A stretch of DNA of 64,000 nucleotides. Source: Polaromonas sp. CF318. GTDB lineage: Bacteria > Pseudomonadota > Gammaproteobacteria > Burkholderiales > Burkholderiaceae_C. Location of the stretch: positions 1 through 64,000 of the forward strand of contig NZ_AKIV01000039.1 in the NCBI RefSeq assembly GCF_000282655.1, read 5' to 3'. Of the stretch, positions 49,904-57,538 are shown in pieces (position 1 is the first letter of the stretch; each line of letters opens with the position of its first letter). Position numbers and translations under genes: made by a program. The notes beneath the pieces are model-generated. The model saw only the letters and a program-made list of their open reading frames with translations, searched no databases and was not told the origin of the DNA.

Positions 49904-51082
49904 ATGCAATACAGCCACGAACACCTGGAAATCCAGAAAACCCTCAAACGTTTTATAGACGCCGAAATCAACCCGCATGTCGATGAATGGGAGGCGGCCG
50001 AAATATTTCCCGCGCACGAGGTCTTCAAAAAACTCGGAAACCTGGGCCTGCTGGGCCTGACCAAACCTGAGGAATACGGCGGCGCGAGCCTGGACTATTC
50101 CTACGGCATGGCCATGGCCGAGGCGCTGGGCCACATCGACTGCGGCGGCGTGCCCATGGCAATCGGCGTGCAGACGGACATGTGCACGCCGGCGCTGGCG
50201 CGCTTCGGCAGCGACGAGCTCAAACGCGAGTTCCTCGCCCCCGCGATTGCCGGCGACACCGTGGGCTGCATAGGGGTGAGCGAGCCCGGCGCGGGCAGCG
50301 ACGTGGCCTCCATCAGAAGCCAGGCGCGCAAGGACGGCGGCGACTATGTGATCAGCGGCCAGAAGATGTGGATCACCAACAGCCTGCAGGCCGACTGGAT
50401 GTGCATGCTGGTCAATACCGGCGAGGGTCCCGCGCACAAGAACAAAAGCCTGGTGATGGTGCCCATGCGCGAGAACGGAAAACTGCGAAAAGGCATTGAA
50501 GCGGCGAAGAAGATCAAAAAAATCGGCATGAATTCGTCCGACACCGGCCTGATTTATTTCGACGAGGTGCGCGTGCCGCAGCGCAACCTGATAGGCAGCG
50601 AAGGCTCGGGCTTTGTCTACCAGATGATGCAGTTCCAGGAGGAGCGCCTGTGGTGCGCGGCCAGCTGCATACAGTCGCTCTCCAACTGCATCGAGTGGAC
50701 GGTCGAATGGGCGCATGAGCGCAAGCTCTTCGGCGCCGCGCTGGCCGACCAGCAATGGGTGCAGTTCAAGCTGGCCGAGATGAAGACCGAGGTCGAAAGC
50801 CTGCGCGCCATGACTTACCGCGCCTGCGAGCTCTATGTGCAGGGCCAGGACGTGACCGAACTGGCCTCCATGGCCAAGCTCAAGGCCGGGCGGCTCAACC
50901 GCCTGGTGCCCGACACCTGTTTGCAGTTCTGGGGCGGCATGGGCTACACCTGGGAGAACAAGGTGGCGCGCATGTTCCGCGACGGGCGGCTGGCCTCCAT
51001 AGGCGGCGGCGCCGACGAAGTCATGATGGGCATCATTGCCAGGATCATGGGTGTGGCCAAGTCCGCCAAGAAAGCCGCGTGA
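49904..51082 (+). CDS. Acyl-CoA dehydrogenase (AtuD / citronellyl-CoA dehydrogenase-like)
   Basis: About 392 residues. FAD acyl-CoA dehydrogenase with IGVSEPGAGSDVASIRSQARKDGGDYVISGQKMWITNS, MNSSDTGLIYFDEVRVPQRNLIG, and a C-terminal GGMGYTWENKVARMFRDGRLASIGGGADEVMMGIIAR. The Glu in GGGADEVM is a candidate catalytic base. ATG 49904 follows ACGGAGACAAAAG. It lies between the carboxyltransferase and hydratase genes, as atuD does. In the Atu pathway this step desaturates citronellyl-CoA to geranyl-CoA. Confidence 0.85.
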   Translation: MQYSHEHLEIQKTLKRFIDAEINPHVDEWEAAEIFPAHEVFKKLGNLGLLGLTKPEEYGGASLDYSYGMAMAEALGHIDCGGVPMAIGVQTDMCTPALARFGSDELKREFLAPAIAGDTVGCIGVSEPGAGSDVASIRSQARKDGGDYVISGQKMWITNSLQADWMCMLVNTGEGPAHKNKSLVMVPMRENGKLRKGIEAAKKIKKIGMNSSDTGLIYFDEVRVPQRNLIGSEGSGFVYQMMQFQEERLWCAASCIQSLSNCIEWTVEWAHERKLFGAALADQQWVQFKLAEMKTEVESLRAMTYRACELYVQGQDVTELASMAKLKAGRLNRLVPDTCLQFWGGMGYTWENKVARMFRDGRLASIGGGADEVMMGIIARIMGVAKSAKKAA

Positions 51083-51086
51083 TCTT

Positions 51087-51878
51087 ATGACCCTGCTGGA
51101 TGTGGTGCGCGAAGGCGCCACCGAGACCTGGACCCTGAACGATCCCGCCACCCGCAATGCCTTGAGCGATGCGCTGGTGCGGGACCTGCAGGCCGCCTGC
51201 GAGCGCGCGGCGCAAGACAGCTCGCTGCGCTTTGTCGTGCTGGCCGGGGCCGGCGGGGCATTTTGCGCGGGCGGCAGCCTGGGCGGCTTTGCCGAGGCTA
51301 TAGGCCGGGCCGTTCCGCCGGGCACGCCTGACCCGCTGGCGGCGATGAACCGGCGTTTTGGCGCGTTGCTCCAATCCCTGTGCGACCTGCCGCAGGTGAT
51401 GGTGGCTGTCGTCAACGGGTCCGCCATGGGCGGCGGCCTGGGCCTGGTGTGCTGCGCCGACTTTGTGCTGGCCGGCTACCGCGCGGTGCTGGCCGCGCCC
51501 GAGGTCACGCTGGGCGTGGTGCCCGCGCAGATCGCGCCCTTTGTGCTCAGGCGCCTGGGCGACCGGGCGGCGCGCCAGTGCCTGCTCACCGGTCGCAAGT
51601 GGACGGCGTGGGAAGCGCTGCAGCTGGGCCTGGTGGATGAGGTGCATGCGGCCGACGAGCTGCCGGCGGCCTTGCAGGCGGTGCTGGCGCGCCTGGGCCA
51701 GGCCGGGCCGCGTGCGCTGGCCGCGACCAAGGAACTGCTGGCGGCATCGCAGGGCCAGGGCTTGCCCGACGTGCTGGACCAGGCGGCGATCTTGTTTGCC
51801 GGCAGCCTGCGCGGCGCCGAAGCCGCTGAAGGCCTGCGGGCGTTCTCGAGCAAGGCCACGCCCGGTTGGAGCCTATGA
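51087..51878 (+). CDS. Enoyl-CoA hydratase (AtuE / isohexenylglutaconyl-CoA hydratase-like)
   Basis: About 263 residues of crotonase fold: TRNALSDALVRDLQAAC, the oxyanion loop GGAFCAGGSLGGF, NGSAMGGGLGLVCCADFVLAG, and LAAPEVTLGVVPAQIAPFVLRRLG (acidic active-site region, as in LiuC/AtuE hydratases of 3-methylglutaconyl-type substrates). It starts 4 bp after the dehydrogenase stop. Its own stop overlaps the biotin carboxylase start. It would hydrate the carboxylated enoyl-CoA made by the AtuC/AtuF-like carboxylase. Confidence 0.83.
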   Translation: MTLLDVVREGATETWTLNDPATRNALSDALVRDLQAACERAAQDSSLRFVVLAGAGGAFCAGGSLGGFAEAIGRAVPPGTPDPLAAMNRRFGALLQSLCDLPQVMVAVVNGSAMGGGLGLVCCADFVLAGYRAVLAAPEVTLGVVPAQIAPFVLRRLGDRAARQCLLTGRKWTAWEALQLGLVDEVHAADELPAALQAVLARLGQAGPRALAATKELLAASQGQGLPDVLDQAAILFAGSLRGAEAAEGLRAFSSKATPGWSL

Positions 51879-53986
51879 CAAGCATCACAAGCCTGCTGGT
51901 GGCCAACCGCGGCGAGATTGCCCGCCGCGTCATTCGCACGGCCCATGCCATGGGCATCAACACAGTGGCTGTGTATTCGGACGCCGATGCCGACGCCCTG
52001 CATGTGCGCGAGGCCGGTATGGCCTGTGCGCTGGGTGGCGACAGCCCGGCGGACTCTTATTTGCGGATTGACAAGCTCATTGCCGCGGCGCAAGCCAGCG
52101 GCGCAGACGCGGTTCATCCCGGCTACGGGTTTCTCAGCGAGAACGCGGCCTTTGCCGAAGCGGTGATCGCGGCGGGGCTGGCCTGGGTGGGGCCGCCGCC
52201 GGCCGCGATCCGGCAACTGGGCAGCAAGTCGGCCGCCAAGCAGCTGGCGCAGGCGCAAGGTGTGCCTTGCCTGCCGGGTTACCAGGGGGCGGACCAGTCC
52301 GACGCGCGTTTTGAGGCCGAGGCCGGCCGCATAGGCTATCCCGTCATGGTCAAGGCCGTGGCGGGCGGCGGCGGGCGGGGCATGCGGCTGGTGGAGGCTG
52401 CGGGGTATTTGCGCGCGGCTTTGCACAGCGCACGCTCGGAAGCCGCCTCGGCCTTCGGCAGTGAAGAGCTGCTGATCGAAAAAGCCCTGCTCAACCCCCG
52501 CCACGTCGAGGTGCAGGTGTTCGCCGATACACACGGCCATTGCATCCACCTGGGTGAGCGCGATTGTTCAGTGCAGCGGCGCCACCAGAAGCTCATTGAA
52601 GAGACGCCAAGCCCTGCCGTCGACGCGGCCCTGCGCGCGCGCATGTGCGGCGCTGCCGTGGCGCTGGCCAAGGCGGCCGGCTATGTGGGCGCCGGAACGG
52701 TGGAGTTTCTTGTGGAGGGGGATGACTTGAGCGCCGCCGGGCCGCCCCAAGGCGCGAGGGCCCCTGAGGGGCTGGAGCCTGCGGCTCCAAACCTGCTTGA
52801 GCAGGTTTGGACAGGCGACAGAGGCGAAGCGTCTCGCGAGCTGCGGCCTGCAAGGCCTCGCGCAGCACACGAAGTGGCAAGCGTGGGGGTCAATTTCTTT
52901 TTGATGGAGATGAACACCCGCCTGCAGGTTGAGCATCCCGTGACCGAAGCGGTGACAGGCCTGGACCTGGTCGAGTGGCAGCTGCGTGTTGCGCGGGGCG
53001 AGGCCTTGCCGCTGGCGCAGGACGAGGTGGTGTTGACCGGCCATGCCATCGAGGTGCGCCTGTGCGCCGAAGACGAGGACTTCAGGCCCCACGCCGGCCT
53101 GGTCCAGCATTTTCGCGAGCCGGGCGGTGTTCGCTTTGACCATGCGCTGTTTGAAGGCCTGGTGGTGCCGCCTCACTACGACTCCATGCTGGGCAAGCTG
53201 ATCGCGCATGCCGCGACGCGGAGCGAGGCCGTGGACATGCTCATCGCGGCGTTGGGCCGCACCGAGGTGCTGGGCCTGCCGACCAACCGGGGCTTTTTGG
53301 CCCGCTGCCTGGGCCATCCGGTATTTGGTGCCGGGGAGGCGCTGATTCCTTTTCTGGCCGAGCAGGGCGCCGGCTTGCGGGAGGCGCTGCAGAAGGAAGA
53401 GGCGAAGACGACTGTGCCGCTGGGGCTGGCGGCGCTTTTCCACGGGGTTGCCTCCGATTTGCCCTGCCCCTTCCCCAAACCGCTCAGGCTGCGGCATCGC
53501 GGCGAACTGCTGGACCTGCGCGTGCGAGAGCAGGGCCGCGGGCAGTTCGAGGTCGAGGCCGATGGCCGGACCCGGCAGGCGGCGCTGACGACGGCGCCTG
53601 GCGAGGCTGCCACGGTGCGTATCGGCGAAACGCGGTGGCGCGTGGCGGCCGTGCGCCTTCAGGGCGCCGTGGGCCAGTCCGCCAGCCGCTGGCATGTGCA
53701 GGCGGGCGGTGTCGACCTGTTTATGGAAGACGCGAGCTTTGAAGCGGTGTCCTCGGGCGGCGCAGCCGCCTCGCAGGAGCTGCGTGCGCCCTTTAACGGC
53801 AAGGTCATCACGGTGCATGCGCTGCCCGGCCAGGCCGTGCGGCGCGGCGACACCTTGCTGGTGATCGAGTCCATGAAACTCGAACATGCGATCAACGCGC
53901 CGCACGATGCGGTGCTGGCGGCCGTGATGGTGGAGTCCGGCCAGCAGGCCGCGTCCGGCCAGGTCTTGCTGAGGTTTGAGGCATGA
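51875..53986 (+). CDS. atuF: Acyl-CoA carboxylase alpha subunit (biotin carboxylase + BCCP; AtuF-like) with in-frame repeat insertion
   Basis: About 703 residues, some 45-55 longer than usual AtuF/LiuD proteins. The biotin carboxylase domain (about 5-500) has SLLVANRGEIARRVIRTAHAMG, HPGYGFLSENA, MVKAVAGGGGRGMRLV, ERDCSVQRRHQKLIEETPSP and FLMEMNTRLQVEHPVTEAVTGLDLVEWQL. The C-terminal BCCP domain carries the biotinyl Lys in VIESMKLEHAI. Between VEFLVEGDD (ending residue 284) and FFLMEMNTR (from residue 341) lie about 56 extra residues encoded by a palindromic repeat (52727-52894); in E. coli AccC this spot is a tight turn (ENGE). The frame is kept, so the gene may still be functional. Start and stop overlap neighbours by 4 bp. 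Confidence 0.87.
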   Translation: MTSITSLLVANRGEIARRVIRTAHAMGINTVAVYSDADADALHVREAGMACALGGDSPADSYLRIDKLIAAAQASGADAVHPGYGFLSENAAFAEAVIAAGLAWVGPPPAAIRQLGSKSAAKQLAQAQGVPCLPGYQGADQSDARFEAEAGRIGYPVMVKAVAGGGGRGMRLVEAAGYLRAALHSARSEAASAFGSEELLIEKALLNPRHVEVQVFADTHGHCIHLGERDCSVQRRHQKLIEETPSPAVDAALRARMCGAAVALAKAAGYVGAGTVEFLVEGDDLSAAGPPQGARAPEGLEPAAPNLLEQVWTGDRGEASRELRPARPRAAHEVASVGVNFFLMEMNTRLQVEHPVTEAVTGLDLVEWQLRVARGEALPLAQDEVVLTGHAIEVRLCAEDEDFRPHAGLVQHFREPGGVRFDHALFEGLVVPPHYDSMLGKLIAHAATRSEAVDMLIAALGRTEVLGLPTNRGFLARCLGHPVFGAGEALIPFLAEQGAGLREALQKEEAKTTVPLGLAALFHGVASDLPCPFPKPLRLRHRGELLDLRVREQGRGQFEVEADGRTRQAALTTAPGEAATVRIGETRWRVAAVRLQGAVGQSASRWHVQAGGVDLFMEDASFEAVSSGGAAASQELRAPFNGKVITVHALPGQAVRRGDTLLVIESMKLEHAINAPHDAVLAAVMVESGQQAASGQVLLRFEA
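52727..52894. repeat. Palindromic repeat element inserted in frame within the biotin carboxylase gene (family C-like)
   Basis: 168 bp (56 codons) with successive palindromes: CCCCTGAGGGG (52761-52771), GGAGCC-tgc-GGCTCC (52773-52787), AAACCTGCT-tg-AGCAGGTTT (52789-52808), and GCTGCG / CGCAGC arms around GGCCT-gca-AGGCC (52840-52865). It begins GAGCGCCGCCGGGCCGCCCC and ends CACACGAAGTGGCAAGCG plus TGGGGGT. This pattern resembles the intergenic elements at 57422-57519 and 62736-62830, which share CGCCGCCCCC, ACACGAAGTG and GGGGGT. It has no similarity to any biotin carboxylase segment. Confidence 0.8.
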
Positions 53987-55158
53987 GCGCGTCTTACGCC
54001 GTCCACGGCGAAGATGATGAGGCTGTCGCCGCCATGGCCGATGCCGTGCGGCGTTTTGCTGAACGTGAGATCGCGCCGCATGCCGCGGCATGGGACGAGG
54101 CCGGCGAGTTTCCGCGCGCGCTCTACACGCGGGCGGCCAGTCTGGGTTTGCTGGGCCTGGGCTATCCCGAGGCCTTGGGCGGCACACCGGCCTCGTGGCG
54201 GCTGCGCAATGCAGTCACGTTGGCCCTGTGCCGCTATGGCGGCAGTGGTGGCGTCATGGCCAGCCTGTTTTCCCACAACATCGCCTTGCCGCCCGTGCTG
54301 CACCATGGCACCCCTGCGCTGCAGCAGGAAGTCATCACACCCGTGCTGCGTGGCGAAAAAATCGCCGCCCTGGCGATTACCGAACCCGGGGGCGGCTCGG
54401 ATGTGGCCGCGCTGCGCACCACGGCGCGGCGGGACGGCGGCGACTATGTGATCGACGGCGAGAAAGTTTTTATTACCTCGGGCATGCGGGCCGACTTCCT
54501 GACCGTGGCCGTGCGCACCGGTGAGGCCCAAGGCCCCGCCGGCATTTCCCTGCTGGTGGTGCCGGGCGATGCGGCGGGCCTGTCGCGCAGCCCCTTGAAA
54601 AAAATGGGCTGGTGGTGTTCGGACACGGCGCAGCTGCGTTTTGACCATGTGCGCGTGCCGGCCCGTTACCTGATCGGCGAAGAAGGCGGGGGCTTTCGCA
54701 TGGTCATGGGCAACTTCAATGGCGAGCGCCTGGCGCTGGCCGTGGCCGCGCTGGGTTTTGCCGAAGCTTGTTATGACGAGGCGCTGGACTGGGCGCGCCA
54801 GCGCAAGACTTTTGGCGCGGCGCTGGTCGAACGCCAGGTGATACGCCACAAGCTCGTGGACATGCAGATGCACATCGCCTCCACTCAAGCCTGGGCCGAC
54901 GCGCTGGCGCTGCGCGCCGATGCGGGTGATGAGGCTTCAGGCAACGCCGACTGGGTGGCCCAGGTCTGCCTCCTGAAGAACCACGCCACACAAACCATGC
55001 AGTTCTGCGCCGACCAGGCGGTGCAGATCCTGGGCGGCATGGGCTATATGCGCGGCACCAAAAGCGAGCGGATTTATCGTGAGGTCAAGGTCATGATGAT
55101 AGGCGGCGGCGCCGAAGAAATCATGAAGGACCTCGCTGCACGACAATTGGGACTATGA
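53983..55158 (+). CDS. Acyl-CoA dehydrogenase (second of the operon)
   Basis: About 391 residues: MADAVRRFAEREIAPHAAAWDEAGEFPRALY, AALAITEPGGGSDVAALRTTARRDGGDYVIDGEKVFITSG, MGWWCSDTAQLRFDHVRVPARYLIGEEGGGF, NGERLALAVAALGFAEACYDEAL, and the C-terminal ILGGMGYMRGTKSERIYREVKVMMIGGGAEEIMKDLAARQLGL with the catalytic Glu region. It differs from the first dehydrogenase of the operon, so it may act on a shorter or differently branched intermediate. It overlaps both neighbours by ATGA. Confidence 0.87.
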   Translation: MSASYAVHGEDDEAVAAMADAVRRFAEREIAPHAAAWDEAGEFPRALYTRAASLGLLGLGYPEALGGTPASWRLRNAVTLALCRYGGSGGVMASLFSHNIALPPVLHHGTPALQQEVITPVLRGEKIAALAITEPGGGSDVAALRTTARRDGGDYVIDGEKVFITSGMRADFLTVAVRTGEAQGPAGISLLVVPGDAAGLSRSPLKKMGWWCSDTAQLRFDHVRVPARYLIGEEGGGFRMVMGNFNGERLALAVAALGFAEACYDEALDWARQRKTFGAALVERQVIRHKLVDMQMHIASTQAWADALALRADAGDEASGNADWVAQVCLLKNHATQTMQFCADQAVQILGGMGYMRGTKSERIYREVKVMMIGGGAEEIMKDLAARQLGL

Positions 55159-55646
55159 CCAAAGCACATCCTGACTCTCCCGGCGCGATTGAGTTTGAGC
55201 CGGAATTCGTCGCCGGCCTCAAAGGCCTGTTCGAGGAAAAAATCGTTTTTAACAAACTGCTGGGGCTGAAGATCACCTCGGTGACGGCCGAACGGGTGAG
55301 CGCCCGCATAGACATGCGCAATGAGCTCATAGGCCACTACGCCCACAACCGCATCCACGGCGGCGTGATCAGTGCCGGGCTGGACGCCATGGGCGGCCTG
55401 GCGGTGATGGCGGCCATAGGCGCGCGCCACATGGACGAGGCTCCCTTGCTGCGCCTGCATCGCTTCACCAAGCTGGGGACGATTGATTTGCGGATTGACT
55501 ATTTGCGGCCGGGAATCAGCGAATTCTTTGAGTTGCGGGCCGAGGTGATGCGGCTGGGGTCGCGGGTGGCGAGTACGAGGATGGAGTTCCTCGGAGCTGA
55601 TGGGAAGCTTTTTTCGACTGGCGCCGGGGCTTATATAGTTTCTTAA
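55155..55646 (+). CDS. PaaI family hotdog thioesterase
   Basis: About 163 residues: FEEKIVFNKLLGLKITSVTAERVSARIDMRNELIGHYAHNRIHGGVISAGLDAMGGLAVMAAIG, then TIDLRIDYLRPGISEFFELRAEVMRLGSRVASTRMEFLGADGKLFSTGAGAYIV. This is a hotdog acyl-CoA thioesterase, with the helix-capping HGG typical of PaaI/YigI proteins. It ends the AtuB-F-like operon (4-bp overlap with the dehydrogenase gene) and is followed by a terminator hairpin. It probably frees CoA from dead-end acyl-CoAs. Confidence 0.85.
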   Translation: MTKAHPDSPGAIEFEPEFVAGLKGLFEEKIVFNKLLGLKITSVTAERVSARIDMRNELIGHYAHNRIHGGVISAGLDAMGGLAVMAAIGARHMDEAPLLRLHRFTKLGTIDLRIDYLRPGISEFFELRAEVMRLGSRVASTRMEFLGADGKLFSTGAGAYIVS

Positions 55647-55679
55647 AGAATTTTTCTTTGAAGTGAGCTTTGGCGCCAA

Positions 55680-55715
55680 ACAAGGACACGCCTTGGTGTG
55701 TCCTTGTGGTTTTCG
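55680..55715 (+). terminator. Terminator hairpin after the AtuB-F-like operon
   Basis: Perfect 10-bp arms ACAAGGACAC (55680-55689) and GTGTCCTTGT (55698-55707) with an 8-nt loop, followed by GGTTTTCG. It lies 33 bp after the thioesterase stop. The T-run is short, so the terminator may be moderate in strength. Confidence 0.7.
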
Positions 55716-55739
55716 ATATTTGGTATTTGTCTCCCACCC

Positions 55740-56005
55740 CCTTGTGTATGCGCCGAGGAGCGGAGGTCCAGACGGATAAGGGCTGGCGTTGTCTGAGCGT
55801 AGCGAGTTTAGCCAGACCCCGGCTGGACCGAGCACCGCAGGTTGCCCCGCAGCGAAGCGGAGGGGACGCAGACACCAGGGTCGCCTTTCTTTTGGGTACT
55901 TTTCTTTGGCGACGCAAAGAAAAGTATCTCGCCCGCCGGGGCGAGACCCGGCCAACAGTCCTTAGCAGAGGGCAAGGCGCGCAAGCCGGAGCAAGACCCG
56001 GCTCA
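55740..56005. repeat. Large intergenic repeat with TACTTTTCTTTG hairpin
   Basis: This stretch fills most of the 373-bp gap 55647-56019. It contains the 12-bp stem TACTTTTCTTTG (55897-55908) / CAAAGAAAAGTA (55915-55926) and then CTCGCCC-gccg-GGGCGAG (55928-55945). GAGCGTAGCGAG and GCAGCGAAGCGGAGGGG lie upstream. I recognise this arrangement as a repeat found in many Burkholderiales and Xanthomonadales genomes, often mis-annotated as small proteins (its - strand reads RARYFSLRRQRKVPKRKAT). It sits between convergent operons. Confidence 0.65.
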
Positions 56006-56019
56006 AGCCCCGGCCTCAA

Positions 56020-57402
56020 CTAAGCCGGACCTTCGAAGCCCAAGGCATTCAAAAACTCCCTCCGCCACCAATGCACATCATGCTCACGAATGTGCTTGAG
56101 CAGTTTCTGGTGCCGCGCCTGTCGTTCCTCCAGCGGCATCTGCAGCGCCCGCTGTATGGTGTCGGCCGTGCCGTCGATGTCGTAGGGATTCACCAGCAGC
56201 GCGTCTTCGAGCTGCTCGGCCGAGCCCGCGAAGCGTGAGAGCACCAGGACCCCGGGGTCGGCGGGGTTTTGTGCGGCGATGAATTCCTTGGCCACCAGGT
56301 TCATGCCGTCGCGCAGCGGTGTGACCAGCGCCACCCGCGCCACGCGGTACAGGCCCGGCAGGCGTTTGCGCGCCACGTTGCGGTGGATGTAGCGTATCGG
56401 CATCCAGTCGAGCTCGCCGAAATTGCCGTTGGTGGCGCCGCACAGGCTTTCGAGTTCCTGCAGCAAATCGGTGTAGGTTCCCATGTCTTCCCGGCTGGGC
56501 GCGGCGATCTGGATCAGTGTGGCGCTGCGAATGTTTTCGGGATACTTTTTCAGCAAGGTTTCAAACGCCTTCAGGCGTTGCGGCAAGCCCTTGGAGTAAT
56601 CGAGCCGCTCCACGCCCAGCAGCAGCTTGCGGCGCGAATACTCTTCCTTCATGCGCTCGTACATGTCGCGCGCATCCTGCGCATGCGTGAGCGCGGCGAA
56701 TTCATCCACGTCTATGCCGATCGGGAAGGCGCCCGCGCGCACGGTGCGGTGAAAAGCCCTGAAGCGGTTGCCGCCCAGCGCCACGGCACCGGCCTCAGCC
56801 TGCACATAGCGCGAAAAATGCAGCAAATCGTTTTCGCCCTGGAAGCCCACCAGGTCGTAGGCGAACAGCGCACGTATCAGCCACTCATGCTGGGGAATGG
56901 CGGCCAGTATCTGCTGCGGCGGCAGCGGGATGTGCAGGAAAAAACCGATGCGGTTGTTGCAGCCCATGGCGCGCAGCTCGGCGGCCATGGGGATCAGGTG
57001 GTAGTCGTGGATCCAGATGATGTCGTCGGGCTTGAGCAGGGGCATCAGCTTGTGCGCGAACAGCCGGTTCACGCGGCGGTAGGCCTCGATGAAACCCGTG
57101 TCGAAGCGCGCCAGGTCCAGCCGGTAATGAAACACCGGCCAGAGCACGCCGTTGCTGTAGCCCAGGTAATAGCCCGCATGGTCTTCGGCCGACAGGTCCA
57201 CCGTCGCCAGCTTGACGTTGCCGGCCTGCTGCACATGCAGCTCGCCTTCACCTGGCGCGCCGCCTTCGATGACGTTGCCGCTCCAGCCGAACCACAAGCC
57301 CCCGGTGGCATTGAGCGCATCACCCAAGGCCACTGCCAGCCCGCCGGCTGCGGCTTTGCGGGGATCTGCGACGCGATTCGAGACGACAACAAGCCGACTC
57401 AT
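56020..57402 (-). CDS. otsA: Trehalose-6-phosphate synthase (OtsA, GT20)
   Basis: About 460 residues. It makes trehalose-6-phosphate from UDP-glucose and glucose-6-phosphate. Signature segments are the N-loop [90 protein letters not shown], and the C-terminal [17 protein letters not shown] for nucleotide-sugar binding. It is the last gene of the leftward cca-otsB-GH15-otsA group; repeat C1 separates it from the GH15 gene. Trehalose made here would serve in osmotic or desiccation protection. Confidence 0.95.
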   Translation of the reverse strand: MSRLVVVSNRVADPRKAAAGGLAVALGDALNATGGLWFGWSGNVIEGGAPGEGELHVQQAGNVKLATVDLSAEDHAGYYLGYSNGVLWPVFHYRLDLARFDTGFIEAYRRVNRLFAHKLMPLLKPDDIIWIHDYHLIPMAAELRAMGCNNRIGFFLHIPLPPQQILAAIPQHEWLIRALFAYDLVGFQGENDLLHFSRYVQAEAGAVALGGNRFRAFHRTVRAGAFPIGIDVDEFAALTHAQDARDMYERMKEEYSRRKLLLGVERLDYSKGLPQRLKAFETLLKKYPENIRSATLIQIAAPSREDMGTYTDLLQELESLCGATNGNFGELDWMPIRYIHRNVARKRLPGLYRVARVALVTPLRDGMNLVAKEFIAAQNPADPGVLVLSRFAGSAEQLEDALLVNPYDIDGTADTIQRALQMPLEERQARHQKLLKHIREHDVHWWRREFLNALGFEGPA

Positions 57403-57421
57403 AACGCGTACCCCTGACTAC

Positions 57422-57519
57422 CAGCAGGGGCCGCGGAACCGGCTTCGCCGGGCCGCAGGCGCCGCCCCCTGGAAGGGGGGAAGGGGTTACACGAAGTGAG
57501 CCGCCGACGGGGGTGAGCC
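57422..57519. repeat. GGGGCCGCGG-type repeat, family C copy 1
   Basis: Runs from CAGCAGGGGCCGCGGAACC through CCGGC-ttc-GCCGG, GGCGCCGCCCCCTGG, AAGGGG, TACACGAAGTGAGCCG and GACGGGGGTGAGCC. The reverse complement of 62736-62830 matches it along nearly its whole length. It lies between the GH15 and otsA genes, and both copies are gene-free. Confidence 0.85.
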
Positions 57520-57538
57520 AATACTCCGGCGGGGGTGT

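Noticed and set aside
52727..52894. Frameshift or intron in the biotin carboxylase gene
   Set aside because: The extra segment is an exact multiple of three, contains no stop, and lacks intron features.
46652..55646. Leucine degradation (liu) operon
   Set aside because: liu operons usually have a MerR regulator and begin with isovaleryl-CoA dehydrogenase; here a TetR and SDR lead, and the carboxyltransferase lacks the HFGRIFF segment of methylcrotonyl-CoA carboxylases. Not fully excluded.
55074..55955. Long - strand open frame covering the thioesterase gene and the intergenic repeat
   Set aside because: It overlaps a confident hotdog gene and a non-coding repeat known to create spurious proteins.
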